From positions 2,593,616 through 2,657,615 of the forward strand of contig NW_020313045.1 in the NCBI RefSeq assembly GCF_003265705.1: 64,000 nt of DNA, read 5' to 3'. Of the stretch, positions 1 to 58,299 are shown piece after piece. This DNA comes from Callorhinus ursinus. Its lineage: Eukaryota > Chordata > Mammalia > Carnivora > Otariidae. A program made the position numbers and the translations under genes. The first letter of the stretch is position 1. Each line of letters begins with the position of its first letter. The notes under the pieces were generated by a model, which worked only from the letters and a program-made list of their open reading frames with translations, did no database searches and had not been told where the DNA came from.

Positions 1-135
1 ATCTAGAGTCACATCTAAAACTTACATGTTGACAACTGAGTATTGCTCCTTGTTAAGTTTTGTTTAGGGAATAAATGGATGTTCTACAAATTTAGTAAGC
101 CAAAGCGGTTTTTTAATATTTTTCTCTTCCTTAAG

Positions 136-196
136 CTTTTCTCCGTGGAATCCTTCTGTACATGATGAAGCCAGAGAGAAGATGCTGACTCAGAAG
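136..196 (+). CDS. AKTIP: AKTIP penultimate coding exon
   Basis: The 61-nt exon follows a pyrimidine-rich acceptor (TTCCTTAAG) and ends CAGAAG before GTAAGT. Its first base C completes a serine codon begun as AG in the preceding exon, which is outside the window. It is part of the tail after the UEV domain. Confidence 0.92.
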
Positions 197-469
197 GTAA
201 GTACATAACCATTTTCGAAATCGTTAGCTGTTTCCTTTCTGAAATGTCTTCATTGGAGACTACTTACTATATACAAATACGTTTTTGGGAAATGAGTTTG
301 TACAGTGCCAACGTCTCCATCAGTCCTATTTTTAATGTCTGTTTTTGATTATGCCTAGAAGAAGCCTGAAGAACAGCACAATAAAAGTGTTCATGTTGCT
401 GGCCTGTCATGGGTAAAGCCTGGTTCAGTACAACCTTTCAGTAAAGAAGAGAAAACAGTAGCGACTTAA
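136..469 (+). CDS. AKTIP: AKTIP (FTS), C-terminal part, last two coding exons
   Basis: Two exons encode the C-terminus of AKT-interacting protein, an inactive E2 (UEV-type) ubiquitin-conjugating-domain protein. The family works in the FTS-Hook-FHIP complex on endosomes and at telomeres. Exon 136-196 reads [20 protein letters not shown] and ends at a GTAAGT donor. Exon 359-469 continues [17 protein letters not shown] and ends in EEKTVAT and TAA at 467-469. These residues match the human C-terminus as I remember it. The upstream exons with the UEV core lie outside the window, so the CDS is partial at its 5' side. The final acceptor is a NAGNAG (TAGAAG), so isoforms differing by one lysine are possible. 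The gene is convergent with RBL2. Confidence 0.95.
359..469 (+). CDS. AKTIP: AKTIP last coding exon
   Basis: A frame of 36 codons plus TAA. Using the first AG (357-358) gives AAG AAG CCT (KKP) after the TQK of the previous exon. Using the second AG (360-361) drops one lysine and matches the shorter spacing I recall for the human reference protein. Both acceptors are in frame. Confidence 0.93.
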   Translation, partial: KKPEEQHNKSVHVAGLSWVKPGSVQPFSKEEKTVAT

Positions 470-1175
470 GCGCTGGTGAATCTGGTGCACCGTGCACTTT
501 CCTGCCGGACTCGGGCCTAGTTAGAGCTGACCGATGGCAAAGGACTGCCGGAAGAGTAAAACTGTGTGAACGAGGACTGGTATCAGTGTGTCCGTGTGTG
601 CTTAGGTTCTAACAGCAAGTTTTGGAAACCTCTCTTTAAGTAATGCATTACTTCCGTCAGAAGTGTCTTTAGGGTGGTTATCTAGTTCAGTACTCCAAAT
701 TATTGGGGACCTCGAGGCTTAAGTATTTTTCTGAATATAATGCTAAAGGTAAGTGACATTCATTTAAACTAATAGAGTAGACAGAGTTCGGCACTCTCTA
801 ATGACCCTGGCATCTGTGGTTTCAGTTGTATATATGTTAGGGCGTGAAGAGAGGTAGAGAGAGAGCAGGTTCCATAGCTGATTAGTGCTTTTAAGTGGAA
901 GATCATCTGAACCTCAGTCTTCAGCCTACTGTTTTACTGATTTACAGACTCCTGTCAATCACTGAGGTACACATTAGGTGAGTGAGAGGAAACCAGAACA
1001 CTTGTTCATAGTTGTTTTTTTGTTTTTTTTTAAAGAAAATTACTTATTACTGTATTTTTATGGCAGGAGGGAGAGTGTTAAAACGGTTTCTAATGAAGTC
1101 AGATATTTAAATGATGAATGACTAATGTGTTTTGTAGAGACAAAATAAACCAATAAATGATTGTTCTTTGTCATT
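470..1175 (+). other. AKTIP: AKTIP 3'UTR
   Basis: About 700 bp of non-coding sequence between the AKTIP stop and overlapping poly(A) signals at 1144-1157, followed by a GT-rich stretch. The 3' end is placed from these signals only. It contains a T-rich run near 1014-1032 and no recognisable ORF. Confidence 0.7.
1144..1157 (+). terminator. AKTIP: AKTIP poly(A) signals (two AATAAA)
   Basis: AATAAA occurs at 1144-1149 and again at 1152-1157, followed within 20 nt by TTGTTCTTTGTC, which suits a downstream element. These are the first canonical hexamers after the stop codon, so cleavage near 1165-1185 is expected. Confidence 0.7.
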
Positions 1176-1236
1176 TATGCAGGAAACTAAATACCCCTTT
1201 CTCAATATAACTAAACAAAGATTAACTTATAAATGC

Positions 1237-1242
1237 TTTATT
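1237..1242 (-). terminator. RBL2: RBL2 poly(A) signal
   Basis: TTTATT on the plus strand is AATAAA on the minus strand, about 1.27 kb beyond the RBL2 stop codon. Cleavage near 1215-1225 would leave roughly 40-60 bp between the RBL2 and AKTIP transcript ends. Assigned from the hexamer and position only. Confidence 0.6.
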
Positions 1243-1873
1243 GAAAAATACACTTATTTTCATATAAAATTACAGTAGCAGTAAGTATCTTGAGAGGTTT
1301 TATAAATATTTTTGCACCACTATTCTAACTGAACAGTGTAAGTTCCATATTTCTTTCAGAGCAATATGAAGTTACCCAGTAACTTGGTTTATACTGATTC
1401 AATTTACAATTGAATTTTCTCCCTAATAAGATTATTCATTCATCTTTAAAACTGCTGGAACAATAGTGATTAATAAAGGTATATATTGATAATTCAATAG
1501 CTGTTAAATAACATTTCTAATTTTTATAAATGGTACTATGTACTAATAAAAACCTAAATGCTCCAATCTATTTTTTAAACTGCCAGGAACACACCCAAAG
1601 ATATCTTAAATTTATCACCTTAATAGACACGTGTCTTTCAGATAACTACCTCCTAAAGAAGAGGTCATAATTTTTCATATTCCCTTAATTCAACTTGATT
1701 TACAATCTTTACTTAGCCAACTGATCCTTATTAACAAAAAACTGGAGAATTTAAAACACATGCCCAAAGGTGGCTACTGGGGCTTGAACAGTTTAAAAAA
1801 AGTACAAAAGCATCAAAGATGATATTGCATGTTTAGCCTGGAAGTTTTATACTTCATAAAGTTCACATTGTAG

Positions 1874-1880
1874 AAAGTGC
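1874..1880 (-). promoter_or_regulatory. RBL2: miR-17 family seed match, 7mer-m8
   Basis: The mRNA reads GCACUUUC, a match to seed positions 2-8. It lies 61 nt downstream of the 8mer site, so the two sites are too far apart for the usual 8-40 nt cooperative spacing but both could act. Confidence 0.5.
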
Positions 1881-1934
1881 CATCGCAAATATACAGCAAA
1901 ATCTGGGTTACAAAATCATGCTTTTTACAGCCCT

Positions 1935-1941
1935 AAAGTGC
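1935..1941 (-). promoter_or_regulatory. RBL2: miR-17 family seed match, 8mer
   Basis: On the RBL2 mRNA the site reads GCACUUUA: a full match to seed positions 2-8 (AAAGUGC) plus the A opposite position 1. RBL2 is a reported target of AAGUGC-seed microRNAs in mammals. Use in this species is inferred. Confidence 0.55.
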
Positions 1942-2513
1942 CACTTCTTATACAAGTTCACTCACACATTGCACACCAAACAATCCAGCACTTACCACAC
2001 TGTACCACACCTAATGGGAAGAGGGAAGAATTACACAAAGGGAACGGGAGATTTGGGATGATAATCTAGGAGCTCCAAATCTGGGCTCTCTCCCTTGTTC
2101 TGTTTCAGGAATGCAAAAACCTCCTAACTCCTACCAAGCGTTTTGGGACAAACACCTAAGTTTTTGTCTTGCTTTTCATGAGGGCCAGAAGCTGACCACA
2201 AAACAGGTAGGAATGAACAGAAACCCAGTCCCTCTGCCAGAGTACGTCAACAGAGACCTCTTACACATATATTTAAGCACGCTCTGTTCCCTGTAATACT
2301 TGCAAGAGCGTTGCTGAAGAGTTAAAACATCCATGTTTGGATTCTAAGCAGCCTTGATGGCAAGCACTGAGTGGTAGGAAAAAGGCATTTGGGATGAGTA
2401 GAGATATCCCAAGGATACTAGAAGATTAGGAAAAGCCCCATAATCTAGCATGCATTTAATGGTGCTGCTGAACAGAGTTTGTGAAAAGACAGTTTCAGTA
2501 CAACAGACTAACC

Positions 2514-50471
<47,958 letters not shown>

Positions 50472-50495
50472 AGCGCACCCCTGGGCGGCCGGTCC

Positions 50496-50528
50496 TCAGG
50501 TGAGCTGAGGGCCCGAGCCCGCAGCCAT
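50496..50528 (-). other. Short upstream ORF in the RBL2 leader
   Basis: ATG at 50528 (overlapping the TTTGAA motif) opens MAAGSGPQLT and a TGA, ending 24 nt before the RBL2 ATG. The context TGAATGG has T at -3 and G at +4, so it is moderate at best. It matters only if transcription starts upstream of it. Confidence 0.4.
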
Positions 50529-50540
50529 TCAAACCGCGAA
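50528..50540 (-). promoter_or_regulatory. RBL2: E2F/CHR-like composite (TTCGCGGTTTGAA)
   Basis: On the minus strand an E2F-like TTCGCGG abuts TTTGAA, the CHR core bound by MuvB-containing DREAM complexes. It sits 57-69 bp upstream of the ATG, near the expected transcription start. The CDE-CHR spacing is not the classic 4 nt, so a functional CDE/CHR is only a candidate. It could imply p130-DREAM feedback on its own gene. Confidence 0.4.
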
Positions 50541-50626
50541 GCGCCCGCCCGTCGGCCGTCCGCACGGCGACTGCGCCGCCACCAAGGAAGCTAGACCTCA
50601 TATAGGCACCCGTAGTTCCGAGCGTG

Positions 50627-50645
50627 GCCTGCTGGGAAATGTAGT
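50627..50645 (-). promoter_or_regulatory. RBL2: ZNF143/THAP11-type motif (ACTACATTTCCCAGCAGGC)
   Basis: On the minus strand the sequence closely follows the ACTACAAYTCCCAGCATGC promoter element bound by ZNF143, often with THAP11-HCFC1. It lies about 155 bp upstream of the RBL2 ATG in the right orientation and distance for a promoter-proximal element. Recognised from the known consensus, not tested. Confidence 0.6.
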
Positions 50646-50699
50646 CCGAGCCGGAGGCCCACGCGGGTCAAAAACCTCATTTTGAAAAAAATCAACCCA

Positions 50700-52140
50700 C
50701 GTAGTGTTCCTTGGGCTAAAATAAAAGCGGCTTTGCTACGTTTTAAGTACGTCCCCGTGGCGGGACCATTCGGCAGCGCTGTAGGGAAGAGAAAACACCC
50801 CAAAAACATTGACTTGTGATGGTTTCGTATCCAAGGTAGCTCCAAAATTAATACTCATTATCTGAATGTCCTTATGTCTAAAATAAGAACAATAGCAAGC
50901 AAGGGACTGTCTGCCTAAGTTTGAATTTCCGCATCGCTCCTAATTTCTCGTTCTTTCCTATGTTTTAATTTTATGTGAGCCTTTCAAATAAATATTGGAT
51001 TTTTTTTTAAAGCAGTAATTGTTTTATTTCCCAAAGGGCAAATTTACCTTCACTCTAAGTGATACTTTTGTACTATCCTCAATTGGCTTAACTTTATTCC
51101 TACATTTTTATTTTGCTTTCTCTTTCAGACTTGAATCACTTTAATAACAATCCTCTTTGACTTATAAGTGGGTACAGTATAAAACATTTTTGTGTTTGAA
51201 GAACCAGTAATGTATTGCTGATTGCCAGGGGGTCACTTCCTTCTCTCTTCAGTGACCCTTTGAACCCAGCCACCATACTGTGAGGAAACCCAGGTTACTT
51301 GGAGCAGCATATTATCGATGGTAGACAAAGCTGGGCATTAGTTAAAGGGGTGAAAACAGATTTGATTCAGACACTAGTGACCATAAGTGAAGGAGCTGAG
51401 CTCCACTCCAATCTGTGCAGAGGTGATGGGATGACTTAAAGGGAGAATGAAGGACTAGAGATGGGAGAGAGTGGCGCTCAACCAAAAAATTACAGAGGGT
51501 TGGTGAGTCTCAATGTGATCAGGCCAGCTGTATCTACTAGCAGGCAATTTATTGAAGTTAGGATTCTATCTTCCTACAGAGACTAGGAGACAGAGGCCCT
51601 ATGTGGCTTTCAGATCATTGAGAAAGACACTTCAAATTGCAGGAGATACATACACACCTCAAAGGGACAGAGGGAGTCACCATTGGAAGCCGTTTTGGGT
51701 AAATGCTGTAAGAAAGGGGGGTCTGGGATCTATCATCAGGTGTTGGCTAAAGGTAAATTCTGGCAGCCTTGAGTTTTCTCAGACAGGCATTTTAATGCAG
51801 GGCTGCAGTCATCCTAGGGCACAGCCTTGTGCTGCTAGAAGCTGTGCTATATGGTTTGGTCATCTCTTACTACAGAGGTTTGAAGGAGAGTTCCGCAGTT
51901 CTGACCATTTGCATAGGATCTGAGGCCCCTGACCCTCAGCCCCAGCTATACTGAATGAGCCAGTTTGGAAGCAGATCCTCCAGCCTTCCATCAAGCTGTT
52001 CCAGCTAATGCTGTATGGAGCAGAGATGAACCTTGCCACCGATTCCGGCCCAACTGCAGATTTGTGGGCAAAAGAAATGATTATTATTCTTTCAAGAAAC
52101 AAAGTTTTAGAATGACTTGTTATGCAGCAATAAATAATCA
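50700..52140. other. Upstream flank of RBL2, unassigned
   Basis: Single-copy-looking DNA with moderate GC. The 123-aa ORF at 51552-51923 has no recognisable domain or retrocopy features. No repeat identified. Confidence 0.45.
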
Positions 52141-52145
52141 AACAC

Positions 52146-52291
52146 TGGGGTGCCTGGGTGGCTTAGTCGGTTAAGCATCCGACTCTGGATTTCGGCTCAG
52201 GCCTTGATCTCAGGGTCATAAGTTTGAGCCCCGAGTTGGGCTCCACACTGTGCGTGGAGCCTAGATAAAAAAAGAAAAAAAGAAAACGAAA
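52146..52291 (+). mobile_element. SINEC, older form, with TSD
   Basis: GGGGTGCCTGGGTGGCTTAG; AATAATCAAAC at about 52133-52143 and again from 52294. Confidence 0.9.
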
Positions 52292-52711
52292 AAATAATCA
52301 AACTCCTATGAATAAGACAAGCTATCTATCAACTGTTTTTATACGAGCCTCAATTTTGCATGTGTAAAATCCTTACCCTGTTGTGATATGATAGCCCAAT
52401 AGAATGTCAAAGCTTAACTGTGAATCTTCACATAAACTTTTATAAGACAAAAAACAAAACAAAACAAAGCAAAACAAAACACAGTGGTCTTGAAACTTTT
52501 TGGTCATGTCCCCCTAAAAGAACTACCTTCTAGCATATTTTAAAGTTGACATCTCAAACTTTTCATTAAAAGTTTGATCAGGTGTAATATCCAACATGCA
52601 ACTATGAACCTTTAAAAACAAAACTGTTACTAGCCTATATCCAATGGACTCATAACAATTTGATACTCATTGTCATCCATTTTAAAAATCCATGACAAAA
52701 CTTTGGTTTAA

Positions 52712-53221
<510 letters not shown>

Positions 53222-53249
53222 TCGCTGATTGTCAAATAAAGGTATAAAA

Positions 53250-53276
53250 CTAAAAAAAAAAAAGTTCTTTATGGAT
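53250..53276 (+). repeat. A-tail and 3' target-site duplication of RPL31 retrocopy
   Basis: About 12 A residues merge into AAAGTTCTTTATGGAT, the second copy of the flanking repeat. The short, unbroken tail and near-perfect duplication suggest a recent insertion. Confidence 0.88.
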
Positions 53277-53299
53277 TCCTTTCCTATTTTCTTTCAGCA

Positions 53300-53870
53300 A
53301 AAACGTATATACAAATGAATTTTTTCAAGTATCCTTCTTTTTATTCTTTTATGTCAGACTCGTCGAGGTGTAATGTGCGTGCGGTAAAATTTACTCTTGT
53401 AAGTGTACAGTTCTATGAATTTTGACAAATACATATAGTTATATTCACCACAATCACACTATAGAACATTTCTATCACCTGAAAAATTTCCTAGTGCCCC
53501 TTGTTAGTAAGCCCCTCATTATATACCCTCTGGCAACCATGGACCAATTTTCTGTCCCCATAGTTTTTCCTCTTTTCCAAAATGTCACATAAGTGTCATC
53601 ATACAATATGTAGCCCTTGATTCTGGCTTCTTTCAACTTAGCATAATGCCTTTCAGATTCATCCATGTGCCCGTAGCTTGTTCCTTTTTATTGATAAGTA
53701 ATATTCTATTGTATGAGTGTCCCAACATTTATTTATCCATTCAACAGTTGAAGACATCTTGGTTGTTTACAGTTTGGGGCGATTGTGAGAAAAGCTACCA
53801 TCACATTTATGTAAATGTTTTTGCATAACGTAAGTTTTTCATTACTCTTGGGTCAACACCTAGGAGTGTG
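53300..53870 (-). mobile_element. L1 3' end, antisense
   Basis: AGTGTACAGTTCTATGAATT, CATTTATTTATCCATTCAAC and AGACATCTTGGTTGTTTACA, the reverse L1 tail. Its continuation resumes at 54083-54180 after an LTR. Confidence 0.75.
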
Positions 53871-53871
53871 C

Positions 53872-54082
53872 TGTGGACTGAATGTTTGTATCCTCCCCAA
53901 ATTCATATGTTGAAGTCCTAATCCCCAGTGTGATTGTATCTGCAGATAGGGCTTTTAGTAGGTACTTAAGGTTAAATGAAGTCATAAATGTGTGGCCTCA
54001 TAAGAAAGTCACATGTGCAGACTGAGGAAAGGCCCATGGGCACACAGGGAGAAGTCTAGCAGGTGAAGGCGGAGCGGTATTA
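53872..54082 (+). mobile_element. MaLR-like LTR nested in L1
   Basis: ACTGAATGTTTGTATCCTCC, ATATGTTGAAGTCCTAATCC and GTGGCCTCATAAGAAAGTC fit a MaLR LTR. The L1 sequence continues directly on the far side (ATTACTGGGTTACATGGTAA). Confidence 0.65.
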
Positions 54083-54184
54083 CTGGGTTACATGGTAAAT
54101 GTTAAACTTTATAAGAAACTGTCAATTTTTTTTTCTAAAGTAGCTCTATCATTTCACATTCCCACCCCCAATGAAATTTACGTT

Positions 54185-54410
54185 TGAGGACTAAGTGGTA
54201 CAAACTTCCAGTTATAAAATAAATAAGTCATAGGGATGTAATGTACCGCATAGGGAATAGAGTCAATAATATTCTAATAACTTTGTACACTGGCAGATGG
54301 TAACTAGACTTATCATGAGGATTATTTCATAATGTATAAAAATATCGAATCACGGCAATATACACCCGAAACTGATAGAATGTCATTATTCTTAAATTTA
54401 AAAAACAATT
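54185..54410 (+). mobile_element. L1 3' end
   Basis: GTACAAACTTCCAGTTATAA and TACACCCGAAACTGATAGAA. Confidence 0.7.
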
Positions 54411-54640
54411 TTAAATTTATTTCCTATGGTCATGAAGCTATAAGTGTTGTATTCCTTTCAGATGAGTGATCAGATGGCTTTTATGGCTACTGTGGCTTCA
54501 ACTTGTGTTCCAATTTGTTTATGTGTCTCCCACAATTAATCAAAGAAAGAGGTGTTTACCAGCAAAAGCCAGTTGAGGGCGCTATCGACTCGGGCAAAGC
54601 TGAGACCAATGTATATTTCACGTGGTATGTGAGGAGTCTT

Positions 54641-55055
54641 TTCTTTTTTTTTTTTAAGATTTTATTTGTTGGGGCGCCTGGGTGGCTCAGTCGTTAAGCG
54701 TCTGCCTTTGGCTCAGGTCATGATCCCAGGGTCTGGGATCGAGCCCCGCATCGGGCTCCCTGCTCCACGGGGAGCCTGCTTCTCCCTCTCCCACTCCCCC
54801 TGCTTGTGTTCCTGCTCTCACTATCTCTCTCTCTGTCAAATAAATAAATAAAATCTTAAAAAAAAAAAAGATTTTATTTGTTTATTTGAGAGAGAGAGAG
54901 AATGAGAGATAGAGAGCAAGAGACGGAAGAGGGTCAGAGGGAGAAGCAGGCTCCCTGCTGAGCAAGGAGCCCAAGGCGGGACTCAATCCCGAGACTCTAG
55001 GATCATGACCTGAGCTGGAGGTAGTCGCTTAACCAACTGAGCCACCCGGGGGCTT
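54641..55055 (-). mobile_element. SINEC interrupted by a younger SINEC
   Basis: The T tract and AAGATTTTATTTGTT lie left of the insert; the rest (TTTGAGAGAGAGAG through GAGCCACCCGGGGGC) lies right, to about 55055. Flanks GTGAGGAGTCTT and GTGAGGGGTGTCTT. Confidence 0.9.
54671..54867 (+). mobile_element. SINEC inserted into another SINEC
   Basis: GGGGCGCCTGGGTGGCTCAG to A12. AAGATTTTATTTGTT (54656-54670 and 54868-54882) is the duplicated target, itself part of the minus-strand SINEC. Confidence 0.95.
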
Positions 55056-55241
55056 TGTGAGGGGTGTCTTCTTGAGACCTGGGTTAACTAGCGTTTTATC
55101 TGTGATTAGTTCTAGTCAGGCATCCGTGTTCCTATGGACTGATACTATAAGCCCCTCAAACCAGTTTTCCCTATTGTGAATGAGAATCTGCCTGCTGAAA
55201 ATTCAATTCACAGTATAAACTACAAAAATTAGCTAGATTGA

Positions 55242-55436
55242 GGGGCACCTGGGGGGCTCAGTCAATTAAGGAGCCAACTCAATTTCAGCTCACGTCCTGA
55301 TCTCCAGGTCCTGGGATCTAGCCCCATGTCAGGCTCCCAGCTCAGTGGGGAGTCTGTTTCTCCTGCTCCCTCTGCCTCTCCCCTTGCTTGTGCTCTCTCT
55401 CTCTCTCTCAAATGAATAAATAAAATATTAAAAAAA
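55242..55436 (+). mobile_element. SINEC
   Basis: GGGGCACCTGGGGGGCTCAG to a TAAA-rich tail. Confidence 0.9.
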
Positions 55437-55732
55437 TAATTATAAACAATTGCTGTTATAAACCATCATTGCCTTATGATAATGCCCACGAGGTCTGTTG
55501 GAGTAGGTATTGGGCAGCATACCTTCAACTGCTTTGTACTGTTGAGTTTTAAGACGCTCTGTCTAATTTGTGAATAACATTTTTTCTCTCATTTATGACA
55601 TTCCATCAGTAATTTAACTGCAAAATTAAAAAAAATGCTTTGTCTATTTTTATCTTCCTTCTTGAATTCAGGCTATAAGATGTTTCTTTTCACTGAGGTC
55701 ACCACGTGACCTGCCAATAACACGTTTTCTCC

Positions 55733-55931
55733 TTTTTTTTTTTTAAGATTTTATTTATTTATCTGACAGAGAGATAGAGAGCATAAGTAGGCAGAGTGGC
55801 AGGCAGAGGGAGAGGGAGAAGCAGGCTCTCCGCTGAGCAAGGAGCTGGACGTGGGGCTCGATCCCAGGACCCCAGGATCATGACCTGAGCCGAAGGCAGC
55901 CGCTTAACCAACTGAGCCACCCAGGTGCCCC
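55733..55931 (-). mobile_element. SINEC with TSD
   Basis: T tract, AAGATTTTATTTATTTATCT through GAGCCACCCAGGTGCCCC; TTTCTCCTTT-like repeats on both flanks. Confidence 0.92.
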
Positions 55932-56079
55932 TTTCTCTCCTTTCTTTTGTTAGGGGGAGGAGTGCTTGCAAACAAAGTAACAGAGGTGCCTGGGAGTGTG
56001 TGTCAAGTTAATGACCGACAGGGCATGAGTGAGGGTCTTGCTTTGAGTGGAGGGCATGGACATTAATGACCGAGTTTAA

Positions 56080-57735
56080 GAAATCAGTCTTGACCACAGA
56101 AGACCCCAAAAAGCCGAAGCAACCTTGAAAAAGAAGAACAAAGTTGGAGGCATCACATGTCCTAATTTCAAACTATACTACAAAGCTATGGTAATCAAAA
56201 CAGTATGGCATTGGCATAAAAACAGACACATGGATCACTGGAACAAAATAAAAAGCCCAGAAATAAACCCACACATATACAAAAATCAACTCAAAGTGTA
56301 GTAAAGACTTGGACATAGGACTTGAAAACGTAAAACTCCTAGAAGAAAACAAAGGCAATAAGAACCTCAACATTGGTCTTGGCAATGATTTTCCAGATTT
56401 GATGCTACAAGCAAAGATAACAAAAGCAAAAATAAGTAAGTGGGACTATGACAAACTAAAAGCCTTCTGTATAGCAAAAAAAAAAAAATTATCAACAAAA
56501 TAAAAGGGAAACTACAGAATGGGAGAAAATATTAGCAAATCATATATCTGATAGGGGATTAATATCCAAAGTATATAAAGAACTCATACAATTCAATAGA
56601 AACAAACAATTCCAGTAAAAAATGGAGGATCTGAATAGAATTTTTCCAAAGAGGACATACAGATGGCCAACAGATATATTAAAAGGTGCTTGACATCATT
56701 AATTATCAGGGACGTGCAAATCAAAATCACAAGATATCACTTCATGCCTGTTAGAATCACTATTCTTAAAAAGATAAGAAATAACAAGTGTGAGGATGTG
56801 GAGAGAAGGAAAGCCTTGCACACTTTGGTGGGAAGGTAAAATTGTGCAGTTGCTTTGGTAAACAGTATGGAAGTTCCTTAAAAAAATTGAAACTAGAATT
56901 ACCAAGGGCTCCCGGGTGGCTCAGTCAGGCACCTGGCTCTTGATCTCTGCTCAGGTCTTGATCTCGGGGTTGTGAGTTCAAGCCCTGCATTGGGCTCCAT
57001 GCTGGGTGTGGAGTCTACATTAAAAAAAAAAAAAATTACCAAATAATTCAACAATCCCATTTCTGGGTATTTATCCAAAGGAATTGGAATCAGGATCTTG
57101 AAGAGATATCTGCACCCCCATGTTCATTGCAGCATTAATCACAATGTCAAGACATGGAAACAACCTAAGTGTTCATCAATGGATGAATGGATAAAGATAA
57201 TGTATATGTACATATAAAATGGAATATTATTCAGCTGTAAAAAGAAGGAAATCTTGCCATTTGCAACAACATGGTTGGACCTTAAAGGCATTATGCTAAG
57301 TAAAATAAGTCAGACAGAGAAAGACAAATACTGTATGATCTCATTTATATGTGAAATCTAAAAACAAACAAACTCATAAATACAAAGAAAAATTGGTGGT
57401 TGCCAGAAGCAGGGGGTAGGGAGTGGGCAAAATGGGTGAAGGTGGACAAAAGGTACAAACTTCCAGTTATCAAATAAATGAGTCCTGGGGATATAATGTA
57501 CAGTACGGTGACTATAGTTAATGATACAGCATTGCATGTTTGAAAGTTGCTAAGAGAGAAAATCTTAAAAGTTCACATCACAAGAAAAAATGTGTAACTA
57601 TGTGTGGTCATGGATGTTAACTACTTATTGTAGTAATCATTTTACAATATACACATATAACAAATCATTATGCTATACACCTAAAATAATACAGTGTTAT
57701 ATGTCAATTATATCTCAATTAAAAAAAAAGAATTA
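56080..57735 (+). mobile_element. L1 ORF2 3' part and 3'UTR
   Basis: ACTATACTACAAAGCTATGG, ATATCTGATAGGGGATTAAT, CCCATTTCTGGGTATTTATC and TACACCTAAAATAATACAGT run in order. It is interrupted by a SINEC (56906-57033). Stops and frameshifts throughout. Confidence 0.85.
56906..57033 (+). mobile_element. SINEC, older form, within L1
   Basis: GGGCTCCCGGGTGGCTCAG to A13; AATTACCAA on both flanks. Confidence 0.9.
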
Positions 57736-57910
57736 GGGGCGCCTGGGTGGCTCAGTTGGTTAAGTGTCCAACTCTTGATTTTGGCTCAGGTCGTGAGCTC
57801 AGGGTTGTGGCATTGAGCCCCACATTGGGCTCCATGCTCAACGGGGAGTCTGCTTGGGATTCTCTCTCTCCCTCTCCTCCCTCCCCTCCTCTAAAATGAA
57901 TAAATAAATC
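57736..57910 (+). mobile_element. SINEC
   Basis: GGGGCGCCTGGGTGGCTCAG to AATAAATAAATC, at the very 3' end of the L1. Confidence 0.9.
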
Positions 57911-57915
57911 TTATC

Positions 57916-58020
57916 GATGTTAACTAAACTTATGGTGTTAATCATTTCATAATATATACATATATCAAATCATAGCTAGCGGAAGGAAAGGATTGGTTTC
58001 AGGTGGAAAAAACGCTTACA
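57916..58020 (+). repeat. Direct repeat, copy 1
   Basis: About 105 bp running from GATGTTAACTAAACTTATGG to GGTTTCAGGTGG. It is about 85-90% alike by eye to 58934-59044. Confidence 0.75.
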
Positions 58021-58204
58021 CAGAGAGAGAGAGCGCACGCATGACAGGGGGTGGGTGGGCAAAAGGAGAGGGAGAGAGAATCTCGAGCAGACTCCATGCC
58101 CAGCACAGAGCCCAACCCAGGGCTCAATCCCACAGCCCTGAGATCACTGCCTGAGCTACAGTCAAGAGTCAGACGCTTCACTGACTGAGCCACCCAGGCG
58201 CCCC
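58021..58204 (-). mobile_element. SINEC, 3'-truncated
   Basis: Ends GAGCCACCCAGGCGCCCC; lacks the AAGATTTTATTT and T tract on its left. Confidence 0.85.
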
Positions 58205-58299
58205 TAAATAAAAAAAATAAAAATAAAAAAGAATTAAAAGGCAGTCTTCATTGCTCAGAGGTTTACCTGGGGTCTCATTATTCATTCACTAATTCGTTC

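Larger units (their letters stand above)
1220..2513 (-). other. RBL2: RBL2 3'UTR
   Basis: A 1.3-kb tail between the RBL2 stop (2514-2516) and its poly(A) signal, AT-rich and without SINE insertions. It contains two perfect seed matches for the miR-17/20/93/106 family (1874-1880 and 1935-1941). A 61-aa plus-strand ORF at 2111-2296 lies antisense here and shows no sign of being real. Confidence 0.75.
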
